Part shown: one piece after another, positions 1-14,505 of the stretch
How positions within the stretch are numbered: position 1 is the stretch's first letter
Layout: each line of letters starts with the position of its first letter
Assembly (NCBI RefSeq): GCF_020382885.2
Contig: NC_058512.1
Coordinates: 9,450,802 to 9,514,801 of the forward strand
Source of the DNA: Scatophagus argus
Lineage: Eukaryota > Chordata > Actinopteri > Scatophagidae
Direction: 5' to 3'
Length of the DNA: 64,000 nucleotides
Notes under the pieces: generated by a model
What the model was told of the DNA's origin: nothing
The model's input: the letters and a program-made list of their open reading frames with translations, nothing else
Database searches by the model: none
Program-made: the position numbers and the translations under genes

Positions 1-3000
1 ATTCCTTCAGCCAGTCCAGAGAGCTTAGAAAAACATATCAGATCACCAACCACCACAGGACAAGTAACGCTGTAGGCAAGTCATCTCTCTTCACTCTTCA
101 AATCCAAAGGTTACATTAAACCTTGAATGTCTGTTGTCTCAGGCTGGTTTTAAAACATAATCTAGACTGGTATTTAGTGAAAGGCCAGTCTTAATTTTGC
201 TCTTACGTATTAATACAAGTTAGACAGTATCACAAAGATTAAGACTGGTTTGCTGTATTTAAGGTCTAAAAAGTTATGCAACCTACCCAAAGGCTAACTA
301 ATCAGTGACACCTGCTGTCACCTAATTTAAATGCTTCCAACTGTCGTAACCTACTATACTGCTGGTGTTTTGGTTTAACGAGTTGAAACGGTCCGTGGTT
401 ATCAGAGACGGAAGCTAACTCGCTAATAGTTGCTGTGTTGAGTTGGTGACATCATAACGGCTGCAATACAAACAAAGCAATTAATTTTAGTAACTGTTTA
501 CCTTGTTTATACTAGGATTCAGTGAGCGCTAACAAGCTGGGAGCTGTGCATGCTCAGCTGTCAGATTAACTAGCTCAGCCAGTTTCATAAAGACAGACTG
601 TAGTACATTTATTTCTGGTCTATCCAGAAGTGTCTGGAGGTGTTTTGGTCCACAGTGATTCTTGTGTCTCGAAAATCAAAAATTATTTGAGAGATTCCAT
701 GAGATTCAAGGCTATGGAGAAAGTAATGAGAATAGGTTAAAAGATAAAAGAAACCCCAGAAACTTGTTGCAAATATTCAGCACTGAGGAGATTGTCAGTC
801 ATTTTCATTTGTTCCAAGGCATCTTGAGTCTGAATGATGAGTTAGTAGAAGTATGGAGCCCAGCCATGTTATGAAACTACACCTCAGTTTTGTTGTAGAT
901 CCTCACTATGTTATGATTGTATGCTTTTGGAAGGTTTTAAGATTAGTACTCTTCACTGAATTATTTCAGTAAGATGTTATGTTAATATTCGTCCTACTTA
1001 AAACAGTCAAGGTATGGACGGCTTTGTGTAACATCAGTTTGGTGGAGGATCTACAATCGTGCGGTAAGACATCTCTTTGGAGTTATATCTGATGGTCACT
1101 GGTCCCGTTGCATTGCTGTAAAAACAACACAATCAAGTTCCAATTGCTTGTTAGTTACTTGATATTCGTATACAGTTACGTATCTCCATTGTTTTGTCTA
1201 CTTCTTGTTAGCACTGAGAAGATGTCTATCTATACTTGTAATGAGATTCATATTTAACAAACACAGGTCATTTTTAAAATAAACAAACTGGAACAGCATC
1301 TTCCCTGCATGGCAAATGTAATCTATAAAACTAACAGTGCAGAAAGAAGTTTCAAAAATCTCATCAATTGCAACTACATCAAAACAGCTTACCATCAAAG
1401 ATTCATTTGGGATTATTGATTGCTTTTGTAATTGACTAAAGAACCTTTGGTTTCAGAAACTATGAGGTCGCATCGTAGACAGCTTTAATGTGATCAGAAT
1501 CGCAACAGCTCCTCAGAAAGTGTCAGGCACACGTCTTTTATTTATTTATTTTTTTTGTGGGTTTATTAGAGGCTTTATATGAGCAGTGCTATAGCTTGTC
1601 ACTGCAGTACACTGAGCTACTGTATCATTCAGTGGAGATTTAAGTTTAGTAAACTTTATTTAACCAGAACAAAATCAAATATAATACATGTGTATTACAA
1701 ATAGAAATTAAACAAATAGAAGTCAAGAAAGAAACCTCAGGAAGAGTAATGGAGGAGGGATCCCTCTTCATGCAAATGTCATTTAGGATCAACAGAGAAA
1801 ATCAACAGTGAAATTACTAGGCTTATGTATAAACAATGGAAAACTACAATAATGCATTGTCAAGCAGAGACATACTCAGAGAGTACAAGATGTAGAGGAG
1901 AAATAGACCCACATATTACATGAAGGCATTGACAGTATAGGGTGTGTGTTGTTCTTGGTTCATCGCCATAAGGCGAGCTCTTAAGATGTCAGCATAAATG
2001 ACATGATTTATGACATGATTTACGTGATCTTAATCTGCCTTGATGGAGGTTTTCTTCTTGACGGGCATGGTGCTCTATTAAATTCTTCACGAAGTCACTT
2101 TCTTTCACTTATCTCCTAACAAAAAAGATTCTTCAGTTGTCCTTCAAAAACATGTTCATTTAAGGTTTTAGGTGAGAAATGTGTTAAGAAATGACCTAAC
2201 ACGTGGATTTCAGCATTTTCCTTTATATTGTTGAATTAACTATCATTTTCACCATCGTGCTCTGTGAGCTGCAGGTGTAATTGGCAATTAGACACTGGCA
2301 TATAACATGCTCTGTAATGCACAGTGATTCATGAATATTTGATAATAAAATGCATTATCGCAATTTACATTCCATGGGAGCACCTGCTCTGGTTCAGTCA
2401 ACCTCCCTGACACTAATTTGTCCTTGGTCTGGTCAGACTGTACCGCACTCCAGTTCTCACATGGAACGAAAGTCTAATGCAGTGACCTGTTTGGGGTGAT
2501 GATGGAGGGTTATGCAATTAAAACTTCTGTGGTTAAAATGTGATGAAAACATGTATTTCTTGAATGAATAAATGAATGGATGAATTAGTTATTGCTTTTA
2601 ATACCAGTGCTGGAAGACATGAGGCCAGACTGCAACATACTGAGCTCAGAAAGTAAACGTATTGTTTGTTTTTCTAGAACAAACAACCAGACATTTGGGT
2701 ATTGTCTGCATCCTGTTTGCAGTGTTACTGTATCATTATCTGTTCACGTCTGTAACATCAGATTATGATGGATTCCTTAAATTACCTGTTGCTGTGGCAG
2801 ATGGCACGCTTTGTCATTGACAGCAATAGTGAGAATTCACTGACTTCCTGATGAAATATTCATCATGAATCCTCATGACCAATAGCGATGTAATTCATTC
2901 TTGCACCCTGTTGGGCCCAAATGAGGGCCAGAGGAGCACCTAAAAGTGCTTATTGAATTTTTACATCATCACGTATTCAAGTGATGTATTAAAGTATAAT

Positions 3001-5445
3001 GAGGACATCAATTGCTGCACGCCTCTGAATATTTCTGAGTGCTAAGGGGCATATCTGAGGACTATATATGGTCAATGACCATGACTGAGCATGGCATAGA
3101 TATCTGATTGGCTACTTCTGGTGAGACCCCTAAATCCCAAGATATGATAGGCCGATGCACGTTGGAGGCAGGAAACATGCTTCCCAAAGACAGGATTAAA
3201 ACTAGGAACTAGGACAAAAAAAAGTTTCTGACCAGCATTGTTTGTATTTTACCTCAGTCCTTCAGTGAAAGTGCTCTACAGACAAGATGTTGAAGAGGAA
3301 ATTAATAGTTGGACTTTATTATTTATGTCACAAAATGTTGCACAGTATCGAAAATCTACACAGTTATCACCAGTGATGGTAGTTATCTACAGTAGAAGTG
3401 CCATAACAAATATCATATATTATATGCAAATAATATTGAATTTCAGAGCAATAGTAAGTGTCTTTTAGCTCTGTATTTGGTCTCTACCATCTCCTGTCTT
3501 GGTCTTTATCTGCTAAATGTTCCACTCGATAATTTTTAACTGTGTCTGTTGCCATGGAGCAGATGCTCCACAAAACAACAAGCAGCTAGCAAAATAACAA
3601 ATAATATTTAAAATCCTTTATTATAATAAAAAATAAAGTCATTTGACCCTGGATAATTTCAGGTCAGAGATATTTTTGTTAGATCGCTGTAGATGCCAGC
3701 ATATCTGGTGGATTGCATTCTTACATTACTTTTTGTATCATTCTGTTCTCTCCAATCAACTTCTTTCATTAGATCAGTTTGGTAGCAAGTGGAAAAAAAA
3801 TAAGTCACCATGCCAGCATGTTGCCCAGGATAGAGTGTTGATACCATGTCTAGCCTGCCATCCATACCCCGTCCATTTAATCCCACAATCAGGAAAACAT
3901 GGGCACTGCCCTCCAGCAGACACAAAAACACCCTGACAGGTGGAAAAACAGCTCTAAGGGTACCTTCATGTTCAATAACAAGGCCCTGGTGGAAGACAGG
4001 CCTCTTGGGAAAGACCTGGGGACAATACCTGAGAAAAGAAAAGCTCCTTCCTGTTCTTTTATTATATTTCTTTTATTCGAGTTTTACCCTTTTCACTAGT
4101 CACATTCATTCTAACATCTTTTCAATATTAAATGAAACTTGTCATCAAGTTTTTCAGCTCATTTCATACTGCTTGGATACAGTCCCCACTTAAAATAGAA
4201 ACAATGAATAACAGCTTATTTCACATTTGATGTGAGTGAAAATGACCAGCTACAGTGAACCCCCTATGAAACTGTTTCCTTTTCACTTTAATTCCAGTGT
4301 CCAGTTAAAATTTCTCCTCTATATCCCTGGGACAGATAGAGGGCTTACCCAATGGGGATTAAGGATTTTACAGATGATAGAAGACAGATTTCTTTGTGCC
4401 ATTTTCCAGTATAACTTTCTACTTCTTTTCATTTTGTTTCTTTAAAGTAACAATCAGACTGAAACGTTATGTTTGTGTGAAAACTCTTTTTTTTTGTCAT
4501 GGAACCCTGCTGAAAGATAATATCTTTGTCCCATACAAACAGAAAAACATTACACGGATTGTTTCATCAATGACAATATTACCACCTGGACAAGTAATAG
4601 GATTTTGAGAGGCTACATTTGAAGTCCATCTTCATAACCTGCTGCATCCAGCCACAAAACATTAACAACAGTTAAAAACCCTCTCCAAGAATGAATGTTA
4701 AGTGCTCATTCATCACATATTCTGAATACACATACGGAGCTCTATGGCTTTCACTTTACATAAATAAATAAATAGATGAAATCTTTCTGCTTGACTTACT
4801 GTTGCACAGTCTAATCTCAGCACAAAATGCCAGGATACAGCACACTCCAAATGAAAGTTTTACTCAAGCTATAGAGTCTAAATAACCATTCCCTTGGCAG
4901 CTGTATGGCAAGGATCATTGAAATAGTGTATGCATATGCAGATAGATACCATCAGAAGCATGCAATGTTCCTACAATAATCATATTAGGCTGTTTACCAA
5001 TTTGTCTGCATTTGCTATGTGTATGGGCGTGTGTTCAAAGTGCATTGGTTGTGATTGTCAGCGCAGACACGCCGCTAAGTTTTGCTCCGTGTTCCGTCAT
5101 GGAAGTCTTCCAGTAAGTCATTAACCACAGACAGTGACACGGTAGTCGTATGGTTCACTGTTCACTATACACCAGGGGGTGACCATCAATCAGGGTGAGA
5201 GGCACAACAGACTGACAGATGCTTGATGGGCGGTGACACTAAATATGCTGTCATTTGGCCAGAGATTGAAGCCACACTCAGGCAGCGAGCCTTGTTAAAT
5301 GAGAGAGGCAGCTTCCACCACCATTCCATTTCCTGATAGAATAATCATATGGCAGGAAGATGTATGTATGTACTTTGAATTTCACAAACTGTTTCTCCAG
5401 AAAAAAAAAAATCTCTCAGCAGCTCTTGGATTGTCTTGGATTCCC

Positions 5446-5951
5446 TTAACTAGGATCCACAGCTGCTTTTAAAAACATGCTGCTGTAAACAAGGTTAAGG
5501 AGAATGGATTTCTTTGTGTGTTTTAGTCTTTTGTCCACCTTGATGCAAGCCTTCTCATACTTGGGTCGCGTTCTTCCCAAAGCTGTGACCTTGAGGCTAA
5601 ACTGTTTGTCCTTGGAGATCTTGTCCTGCACTAAAGTCAATTATGTTGGGGTAATGCATTATGTTGGGTAGCATTCCCCAGACAATCAGTCATTGTCTGC
5701 TCAAGCTGGTTGCACTGGCTCATCCTCCTCATCTCCCATTCCATTACACTGCAGCCCAGGTGGGGATCTGTGTAAGGACCATTCGTGTTTCTCACAAGGT
5801 CACCCTGCACTGACGATGGGCAGGCCCATGTATATTTACAATTGCATGTCTCGGGATCAATTACGGAAACTTTTAATCTTTGCAGAGGCATCTCCTTCAC
5901 TGTCATTGTGTCCAGTATGGTGATTTTCTCAAGGTGTCTACGAACAAACAA
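5446..5951 (-). other. unidentified open frames with splice-like borders, possible exons or pseudogene remnant
   Basis: On the minus strand a frame of about 104 codons (5637-5951) is followed directly by a second frame of about 64 codons (5446-5640). The first opens just after a pyrimidine-rich TTTTTAG acceptor-like site near 5953. The second contains a TGCAG acceptor-like site about 13 bases after the first frame stops. The translations include the strings IDPETCNCKYTWACP and RTRPKYEKACIKVDKR, which look more protein-like than most chance frames here, being rich in Lys/Arg with paired cysteines. I do not recognise the family. I see no start codon with a convincing context and no other exon nearby. 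It may be a remnant of a gene, an isolated exon pair or chance. Confidence 0.2.
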
Positions 5952-8900
5952 CCTAAAAACAAATACATTTTATTTTATTTCACTATATACAAGTTAAAGA
6001 TGACTTTTACTTTTGTACATCACACTGTGTGAAAGAAACCTTTATGATTTAAGATAGATCTGTGGCTTCTGTCTCCCTTTTTATATAATAAAATCACATG
6101 TAGCCGGTAGACTGGGGAAAAGTCAGAAAGGGAGCATTTACAAAAGGAGCATTACAAGTCAAGTCACAACTGCACTTTGAAAAGCCAGATCAATACCATT
6201 TCTGTGACCAATTTTACAGTTCTGCGGGTCGGTTGCCTCTGGAGTAATAAAGCTGTTTTCTTCACACATCCCTCAGTCTTTGCTGTTCACTGCTGGCAAT
6301 ATTAAGGCAATATGTTTGATAGTCCTACGGGCATGTCAGAATTTTCTGGTCTGCACTTCATCAACCCAATCATGATGGCTTTAAGGAGACACATGCAGAG
6401 AACATTTTATTTTTGGCTCACAAATTCAGGCATTGACTAGTCCAGTAGCTGAGCCTTTGTTTTCCACTGTTAAAGGAAATGCCACAACATGATCCAAATC
6501 TTAAGGAGACTCCAGAGGTAGACTCCAGGGTCCACCTCTTGATTTAAATCTTGATGAATCAGCACCATATCAAAGAAAGGGTTTGTGAACAGATGGTTTG
6601 TCTGTACAGGGTCAACAGTGACTCTTCCTCCGTTCCCTTTTGCCCTTATGTCTTGCAGTTCCTATATGTAGTCATCTGACAGCCAATCACCGGCGTAAGA
6701 GATCAGACAACATGCTGGAATTTGTCCTCGGAAAAGAGAGAAGGTGAACCAGACTGTGAATGTGATTTTTGTGAAACTGAACTACCTTAGTTTGTAAAGG
6801 TTTTGACCATTAGTAGTGCTGTGGAGCAATGATTTAAGAGCAGGTCCCAGTATTTTTGCATCTTTGTTTTACCATCACATTTACAGTACAAGGATGCACA
6901 TTCACACCAAAAAGCATGGGGATGATGTAAAATTGTCAGCTGGTGGAGCTGATGCATTGTTAAAATGAAACCAATAAAAGAGAAAAAACTACAAGCTTTA
7001 AACAATGCCGAGGTTTTTGCATAAATGTTATGATGTTTGCATAAACACTAAATATGTTTGCTATGCCTTGAGGATACACACAGTGTGTTTTGTTGAGAAA
7101 CACTGAATATAAACAAAACCATCTTTGTTTACAATGAAAACTCCACAGGGTAACTTTAAGTGTGTTGTCTTTATTCTGAGAGAATTACCATCCTGTGGCT
7201 GTATTTCTTTATGAAGCAGCAGATGCTCTCATCCAATTTGAGGGGTTGCTAGAGCCCAGGAAGCCGCGATAACAACCTTCCTCCTGTCACAATGTCCAAT
7301 ATAAAACAGAAAACTGTGAGTGTCATTCATTTAGAAGAGTTTGCGAAGATGTCTCTCCAGAATGATGCGTTTGAGTGTGAAACAAAACAAACTATTATCA
7401 AAATACCTCCACTATGCAGTGAGTTATCCTGAGGATCAATTATCAAGTCTGTGCCAGATTTCAGACAAGGCAGAGAAAATATTAACAAGATCTGAATGAA
7501 TCTCAGGAAACATAGGACTGATTTTTGCTGGGTATGTTAATAAATCCTTAATCTCCCTCCCTGCCTCACAGTATTGACTAAAAGCAGTTGCATTTTTTAA
7601 ATGGCATGTGATAATGTGACATAAACTCAGCACTACTACACCTTTCAGCAAACAGAAAACTGAAAGTGATAATTCGATTTTTAAGGATATAAGTACTTTG
7701 GGAAACTTCCCTCTTGCTGCTCATTCCCACCACCAGGATGTTCTGATGATGAAATTTCTCTGACATTTGCAGTTTTGCAACTTTTTCATGTTCCCCTTTT
7801 TTATTTTTCCATCTGTGGAACTAAAATATATTAGCTGATGTTTGGTTTCACAAGAAATGCAAGCTAACACGCAAGTTTCAGTAAATGGTATGGTCATATG
7901 TCAACAGGCAGGTCTCCCATGCCTGATTTCATGTCAAATCTCTGCAACAAGTTTACATGATGGTGAAAAGTGAACTTGCCAAGCAAAACATGCTATATAT
8001 ACACATTGCGGGATACGAAGAGTCTTATCTCTCAGGAAATGTCTTGAAGCATTCAAGCTCATCATATGGTCCCAGGTGAGCTTCCAGACAAATAGAAAAA
8101 ACACACCTCAACAGGATGCGTTGGTTCATAACCTGCAGGGAAAAGAAATGCTGGCTGAGTGCACTGCGGCTCCAGAAACTGGCTCTGGGTGTGCTGCAGA
8201 TCATCTCTCTGGGGAATGAGGAGATGTGAAAATCTAGTGTTACCAACCAAGCCACTTTCTACACATAAGATGCTGAGCTGGAACAAAGCTGCTGGAAATT
8301 AAGTCATGGTTAAAGTATTAATGTTGCAGGACCGGGATGGGTGGACAGTATACAGCATTCCTTCCTAGGGCTTTTTCACCAGCATCCAACAGCAACAGCC
8401 ACGAAAAATAGTGAAAGAATACTGTAGAACAACTACACATTAAAAAATCAGGTGTTTTCAGTATCAGTATGTTGCGTGGATTTGGTACATGACACAAGTC
8501 ACATGTAGCAGTGAAAACACAGGTGTCGCTAATAACATTAACAATGACCCTGAACCTGAAGTGGATAAATTAATCTTATTATTTTAACCTCTGTTTTTCA
8601 TGCTATAATGTCAAAATGCATTTTATGAAAAAGGCCTAAAGAGAGAAGTGTACTTTTCTGTTTAAACTGCTTAAGGCTCTGCACATCCACACAGATATTT
8701 TTAGTTATTTTTGGCTAATTAGACATCTTGTAATGTGTATGTACAGTAGATTCCAGAACAAACTATAGCTGTGTATTCATTTCACTTCAAGCTAATTCTA
8801 AGCAGAGTATGTTGTGTGATCCCATTGTACACTGTACCAAAAATGAATTATACTCAGACAAGTCAACACACACGCACAGTTCACTCCTTTTTTAGTATGC

Positions 8901-10536
8901 TGGTGATGGACACCAGAATGGACAAGGGAGCTTCTCACAGCTGCAAAATACCTCAGTAAATTGGAGATGGAGGTGAAACTCTGTGACACGAGAATATATT
9001 GAAAATGTCATTTTTGAAAATGCATTTTGCTTGTGGCATCTTTCATGTCCTCTTACATCTGTGGTATTGCAAGGTTGCAGTTTGATGGCAGATCATCAAT
9101 ATGAAAGTACATTTAGCGTGTGTGGAATATGGAATTGATACACAGTTTATATATGAATGACATTTGCCTGGCTGAGAATATACAGCAAATTGGAGTTTGG
9201 AGCAGAGCAAACAGATGTGAGCAGAGCAAATCTTCATCAAATCTTTAATCAGCTAAAATAATTTAAAACATCTGTGGAATTGAGTCAGTGGTGGACAGCA
9301 GCTTACATGGTTAAACTATAATTTCAATTTGGCTGTCAGTGGGGAAAGCCACCTTTTATATAATCAAAGATCTTCTTGTATTGACATAAAGTTAAAAGTC
9401 TCCTTGGCTGCCTATTTCTAACAACCGAAATAACCAAAGATAACTGCAGGATATGTTCAATTAAATGGCTTTCAGTCTTCAAGTTTAATGTTCATCTTTG
9501 AATTATGGCCTTTAAATGATCATTTCCTCAGAAATGAGTCATAAAACATTAAATTGCCTTTCACATTGCAAGGATCCCTCTGGCTATTAGCTTGCTTAGC
9601 TGTTTGGTCAGACAAGGACATTCCCCATATTTAATTTAGCCTCTTATCACAGTAAGCAATCACATCCTGTTGATGCAGATCTCATCAAAGACAAAAGAGC
9701 AAAAACTCTCTTTGAAGGACTCTGACTAAACAGTTTTACCCATCTTCTTTATAAGATACAATCAAAAAAAAGCAGGCTGTGAAAATTAATACACAGAAGT
9801 CTCTATATGAAATGGATAATACTAATCTCAATGTGTCTCATGTGTCTCAACTCTAAATAAACAGCCAAAAATGAGATGCCGGTATTTGGAGGATTTATGT
9901 GCATCCCTTTCTTCTTTTATTTTTCCAGAATCTCAGACTGATGTTGACAGAAACACCTGTGCCTCCTCTGTCCTCAGGCATGTTTTTGATGGCTTCTCTC
10001 GAAATATGTCTGAGAAAGAGAAACTCTGATAGTAAGAGGGGGAGAAAGAGAGTGAAAAAGCTTTGTCATGGCTTCGGAGTTATAGATGACCTTTCAAATT
10101 TACTGTTTCCATTAATTTTCTTTAACTAGCCGTGTAATTGCGTGTTTTGGGTTTCTTTTATCTCGCCTCTCTAAAGCTGTCTTCCTGTTTCAACACTCCC
10201 CTGTCTTTGTCAAAGAGATTTAATTGGAAAATGAAACATTGTTTAGATTCAAAGACCTTATTGTGTCTCACTGTAGCAGTTGATTAGCCTCCTTTTTTTT
10301 GTTTTAGCGGAGCTCGTTCTTCAGCTGTAGCTGTTCTCAAATCTCTTCCCACCATCTATTGTACTCTTGCCCTTCAAGCAAGACCAATTCATGTTTCCAT
10401 CCTGTTAACTCCACTATCATCTCTCTCTTCATCAGCGATTTTTGTCCCCTCTATTTGGCCTTCGACATCTTTGCTAACTGAGAATCTAATTGAGAAGCTA
10501 ACTGAAAATAGAGTCCAAAATGCCAGCCGGATTCTT

Positions 10537-10760
10537 AAAGGAGTGGTTTGACATTTTGGAAATACACTCATTTGCTTTCTTATCTAGAGTTAGATGAGAA
10601 GATCGATAGGCTACAACTCTCAAGTCCACACACTAAATATGCAGTTACAACCTGCAGATGATGAGCTTAGCATAAAGTTCGGGGGGAAGCTGCAAAATGT
10701 CTAAAGCTCACAAATTAACATGCTGTGTCTTGTTTGTTTAAAAATGAAAGCGCTCTGTGG
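10537..10760 (+). repeat. dispersed percomorph-type repeat
   Basis: The segment begins with 'aaaggagtggtttgac', continues through 'gagttagatgagaagatcga' and 'cttagcataaag', and ends near 'cttgtttgttta'. I recognise this ordered set of words from a repeat that is abundant in percomorph fish genomes. The copy is diverged and lacks part of the middle. Borders are approximate. It carries no coding frame and is one of the better clues to the type of organism. Confidence 0.6.
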
Positions 10761-13700
10761 ATATGGATAATTTAGGACTGTGGCAGGGCAAATTGTCACA
10801 CTGAAATGATTTGTTTGACTTCAAATAGTCAAAAAGCTGGTTGGACAGTTTGTCTAAGAATCTTGAATAAAAACAAGACTGCTTTTAGGCGGGACAAAAG
10901 CAGATGGAACACAGCCAGAGGCGATGAAACTATTTATGAGAAACAAGACACTGGGGCAAATCTAAATTTGTGGCATCTCTGAGCAGCTTCATGGTGACAC
11001 TGTCCCAGGGAAAGAAAAGGGAATTTATATGAGAGGTCATTTCATGTGAGAAATGATTTCTTCGACAATTTTTGAGTATCATAGAGAGAGGAATATGTCT
11101 CAGTTCTCGGTGGAACAGCAGTAAGTGGTGTCAACTTGGATAAGATTATCCTGAGAAAATGATGTAAAACAGCACATTTACTGGACTACTTCATTTCAAT
11201 ACTTCTTGTACTCTTTCCCATCTCCCAGCTCTTCTTCAGGACTGACCCATAAACAGCCATGTTGACCTAAATTCATAGATTCCCCATGTAAGCACTCAAT
11301 TGTGTATTTGGAGAATTAGGTCACAAAATACTTCTGTTTTGCCCAGGAAAGATCAGAGGATGATCCATGTGAAGAGAATAAGAAGTTACATAATTCTGAC
11401 CCTGATCTCAGTGCCACAGAAGTAAAAGGCAATATCATACTGCGGCATTCAGTGTTTCAGCTATCATAAAAACCGCAAGCAAGACACTGAGGGCATTTAC
11501 AAAAACAATGTGCAAATTCGAGAAAGACTGATAACAAAAAGATGATTATTACTTAATTCAGACCACATGAAAACATTAAACTATTCTCTCAAGTCCACTG
11601 CAGAATCCCCTGGTTATCATGTCACATTGATTGTTACATTGCTATTAGTTGTGAAAATTGGGAAGGTAATATAGCTTAATGTTAAAAAAAATCTGATGAG
11701 ATGAGGTTAACACCTCAATAATCTGCTGGGTTATTTCCCATGTGGAATTTGTTCAGAGTTAGATTCCTATAGGACTGGTTCGTGTATTCCGTGTGTCTAA
11801 GTCGCCCTGTAACAGACACCCAATTTCATGGAAATTAAAAGGATTGCTTCTTTTTGAAATGTAAATTGGGTATGCAGATTTGGGATGAATCAAAATCTGC
11901 CTCCCTAGTTGACACAGAGTGAAATAAGCTTTTCATGACCCATTACGTCTGTGCCAGTTGTCGACTCCAGACTCATTAAGGATCGCACACAACTGCAGGA
12001 CAATTTTATCGGAGAGGAAGCAGCGTCGTAATCATTGCCCGCCAAAACAAGTCATAGGCATCAAAATGTTCGTCAGTGGTCACAGTTGACAGCTCCTGTT
12101 CAAAAAGCAATAATTTATGTGTAGAAGGTAGCTATAAACTATTATCTTCTAATAAGACTGAGTTTTTCAGGAAGGGGAATTTTACAATGAATCATATTGT
12201 CAGTAAGCCTGCACACACCTTAAAGTTTCTGTCATGTACACAACTCTCTCTCCAAACAAAATACTCCACCCTGCCATAAATTGTCAAGCTTCTTCAAATT
12301 AATCAGAATTCCTGAGGAGCAACAAATAAAGTCTAAAGCTACGACGCTCCACTTTGGTCTCAGCACGTATTCTCTCCATAACGAGTTGTGTGTCTCAGCG
12401 GTATTTGAATGCCAAGCGGTGAAATTTTGCAGAAAACAACCTCAAGATTCAAACGTCTATTTAATTATCACTATATAACACTAGATTGTCACATAAATTA
12501 CATAAATCAATGAATTAATCCGACAAATTACGTTAGTGCAGTTTCACTTCAGACATAATTTGATTATGTTTTGACAGGCGTACGCACCAAAGACTAAATC
12601 ATCATCAAGTGAATAATTTTATGTTATTTGAGATGTAATGTGGACAGAGGAGTTATTCATGCATGTATTATTGTACCTGCAAACAAACAAAGAAGGTCAT
12701 TGGTTTACTCATCAACAGCAACTCTTTTCCAATTACTGAATGTTCCTCTTTCCTTCTTTTTAGTGTTTAAATATTTAAAAGGTTACGGTTATTCCTAATG
12801 AATACCCTGCTAATGAATTAATTTTAATTTTAAAGGTTGCATCGTACATCCGGCAGTCGTAACAGAGATTGTCATCTGTGTGACACTTGATATTCCACTC
12901 ATGCCTGCCTTCTTCCTTCAAGTGAGCGGACCGTCAGCTCACAGCAAAGTGATTTCCAAACTAGATGATTCCATGCACTTGTCTGATTTAATCTATCAGC
13001 TGCGAAGATCTTTAAAAGATTCACATCTGTTTGTCTCAGCTTGACTGGAACAGAGAAGCTCAGGGTTTTCCAGCTGTATCTTATGAAGTTTTTGTAGAAG
13101 AAACCAACAAGAACCCAGTTAAGTGAATTAATCACGTTTGCTCTGTCGGAACTTTGGATGCTTTGGACAAAATGCTATAATGATTTTGGCAATTTTTAAA
13201 GGAGAAATGTTCAAGATTAATCACCAGCCATACCCACCCTGGCCTTGGGTCAGGGGGTCTTAGAGGTCTGGAAATGACCCACAGACGCTCTCCATGGATT
13301 CACATGCCAGAGCAATAAATTAATCACCCTTCCTCTTTATGTCAAAACAGGAGTTGGGGTGTCAAGAAGAGCTCTCCATGTAGCAATCAAGGTGTACTGA
13401 AAATGGGTCAGCTAAAATCTCTCTTTACTAATGAAGTCCCTGTGCACTGGGTCTCACACCTGCACAGTTTCAATTACCACAGTGAAACAGGACGGGAAAT
13501 CCCGACAGCACTGGTCCACTCAGTGTTGTTTCATTACAAACAGGAGTGAAATGTATCAGTTTTGAATGAGCCGAGCGCTCTGGCTGAACACTTATTTATA
13601 TGAAGATTACTTTAGGAAGTTTTCATCTAATTTATTGCAAGACAATTTATGCATTTATGCATAGTTTTCTGTGTTCATTTCCAAGCCAAGACTCACTTAT

Positions 13701-14440
13701 TTGTTTATAAGTTTAGTTTTTTTCTTTCTGTCAGGCCCACTTTGGATTGAAATTCTGCTCTTGTTCATGTTGTGTCTTTTACACAACACTTTATTATTGG
13801 TTTACCGCTAAATAAACAGTATTTTTTCATCTGTGCTATGTGTTCCTGCCAAGTGTTAACACTGCAGGACTTTTTTTTCACTTTTCTTCATTTAATTTAA
13901 TGCTCACAGCTAAAAAGATCAAAGCATTTTTTTGCAGAGGCGCATGTCTGTTGATGTCACTAAGCAACATCGTGCACAGGGGAGAAGTGCTGACAAGATG
14001 TCACCCTGATAACATTTAACAGAGAGACGCATGTATATTCAGAACCTTCACCTTGTATGTACGAACTGAATGATTAATTTGGTTCATGCACAGTACAGCT
14101 TCACGTTTTTCTGTATGTGTAATAAGCTTTCTCTGAGATGCAGAGTTTATTCAGTGATTTCAATATTATTGACCTGAGTGTTTGTTCAGCTCTTCCCAGA
14201 CTTTACGTCTGCTTATTGTCCCTGCTCTCCTGTGGGTGTGTTATCTCTGTAACATGCCTCCGGACGAGAACTGCTCCTGATAGGACACCAGCCATCAGTG
14301 CCCACAGGGGGGCGGGGGATCAGATGCACTGCCAGAACCCGCTGACAGCAAAGATTATCTTGGTTGTTGTTTGAGCTTTCCAGAGTCAGTGTTATAGCTG
14401 TCCAGAATGACTTACACACTGATCCATCTCTTAAAAAAAA

Positions 14441-14460
14441 CCAACAACAACAACAACAAA
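14441..14460. repeat. (AAC)n microsatellite
   Basis: A short run of CAA/AAC triplets lies 46 bases before the left end of the Tc1 copy. Confidence 0.8.
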
Positions 14461-14505
14461 ACTGTGATTTCATTCTGAGAGGCAGGTTTACAGTGTGTTG
14501 ATGTG

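Larger units (their letters stand above)
1..14505. other. gene-poor intergenic or intronic DNA
   Basis: AT-rich sequence with many short chance open frames on both strands. I could not assign any of them to a known protein or chain them into a phase-consistent gene. The only pieces that stand out are a splice-bounded pair of open frames at 5446-5951 and a dispersed repeat at 10537-10760, both listed separately. The stretch could be intergenic or a long intron of a gene outside the window. Confidence 0.6.
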
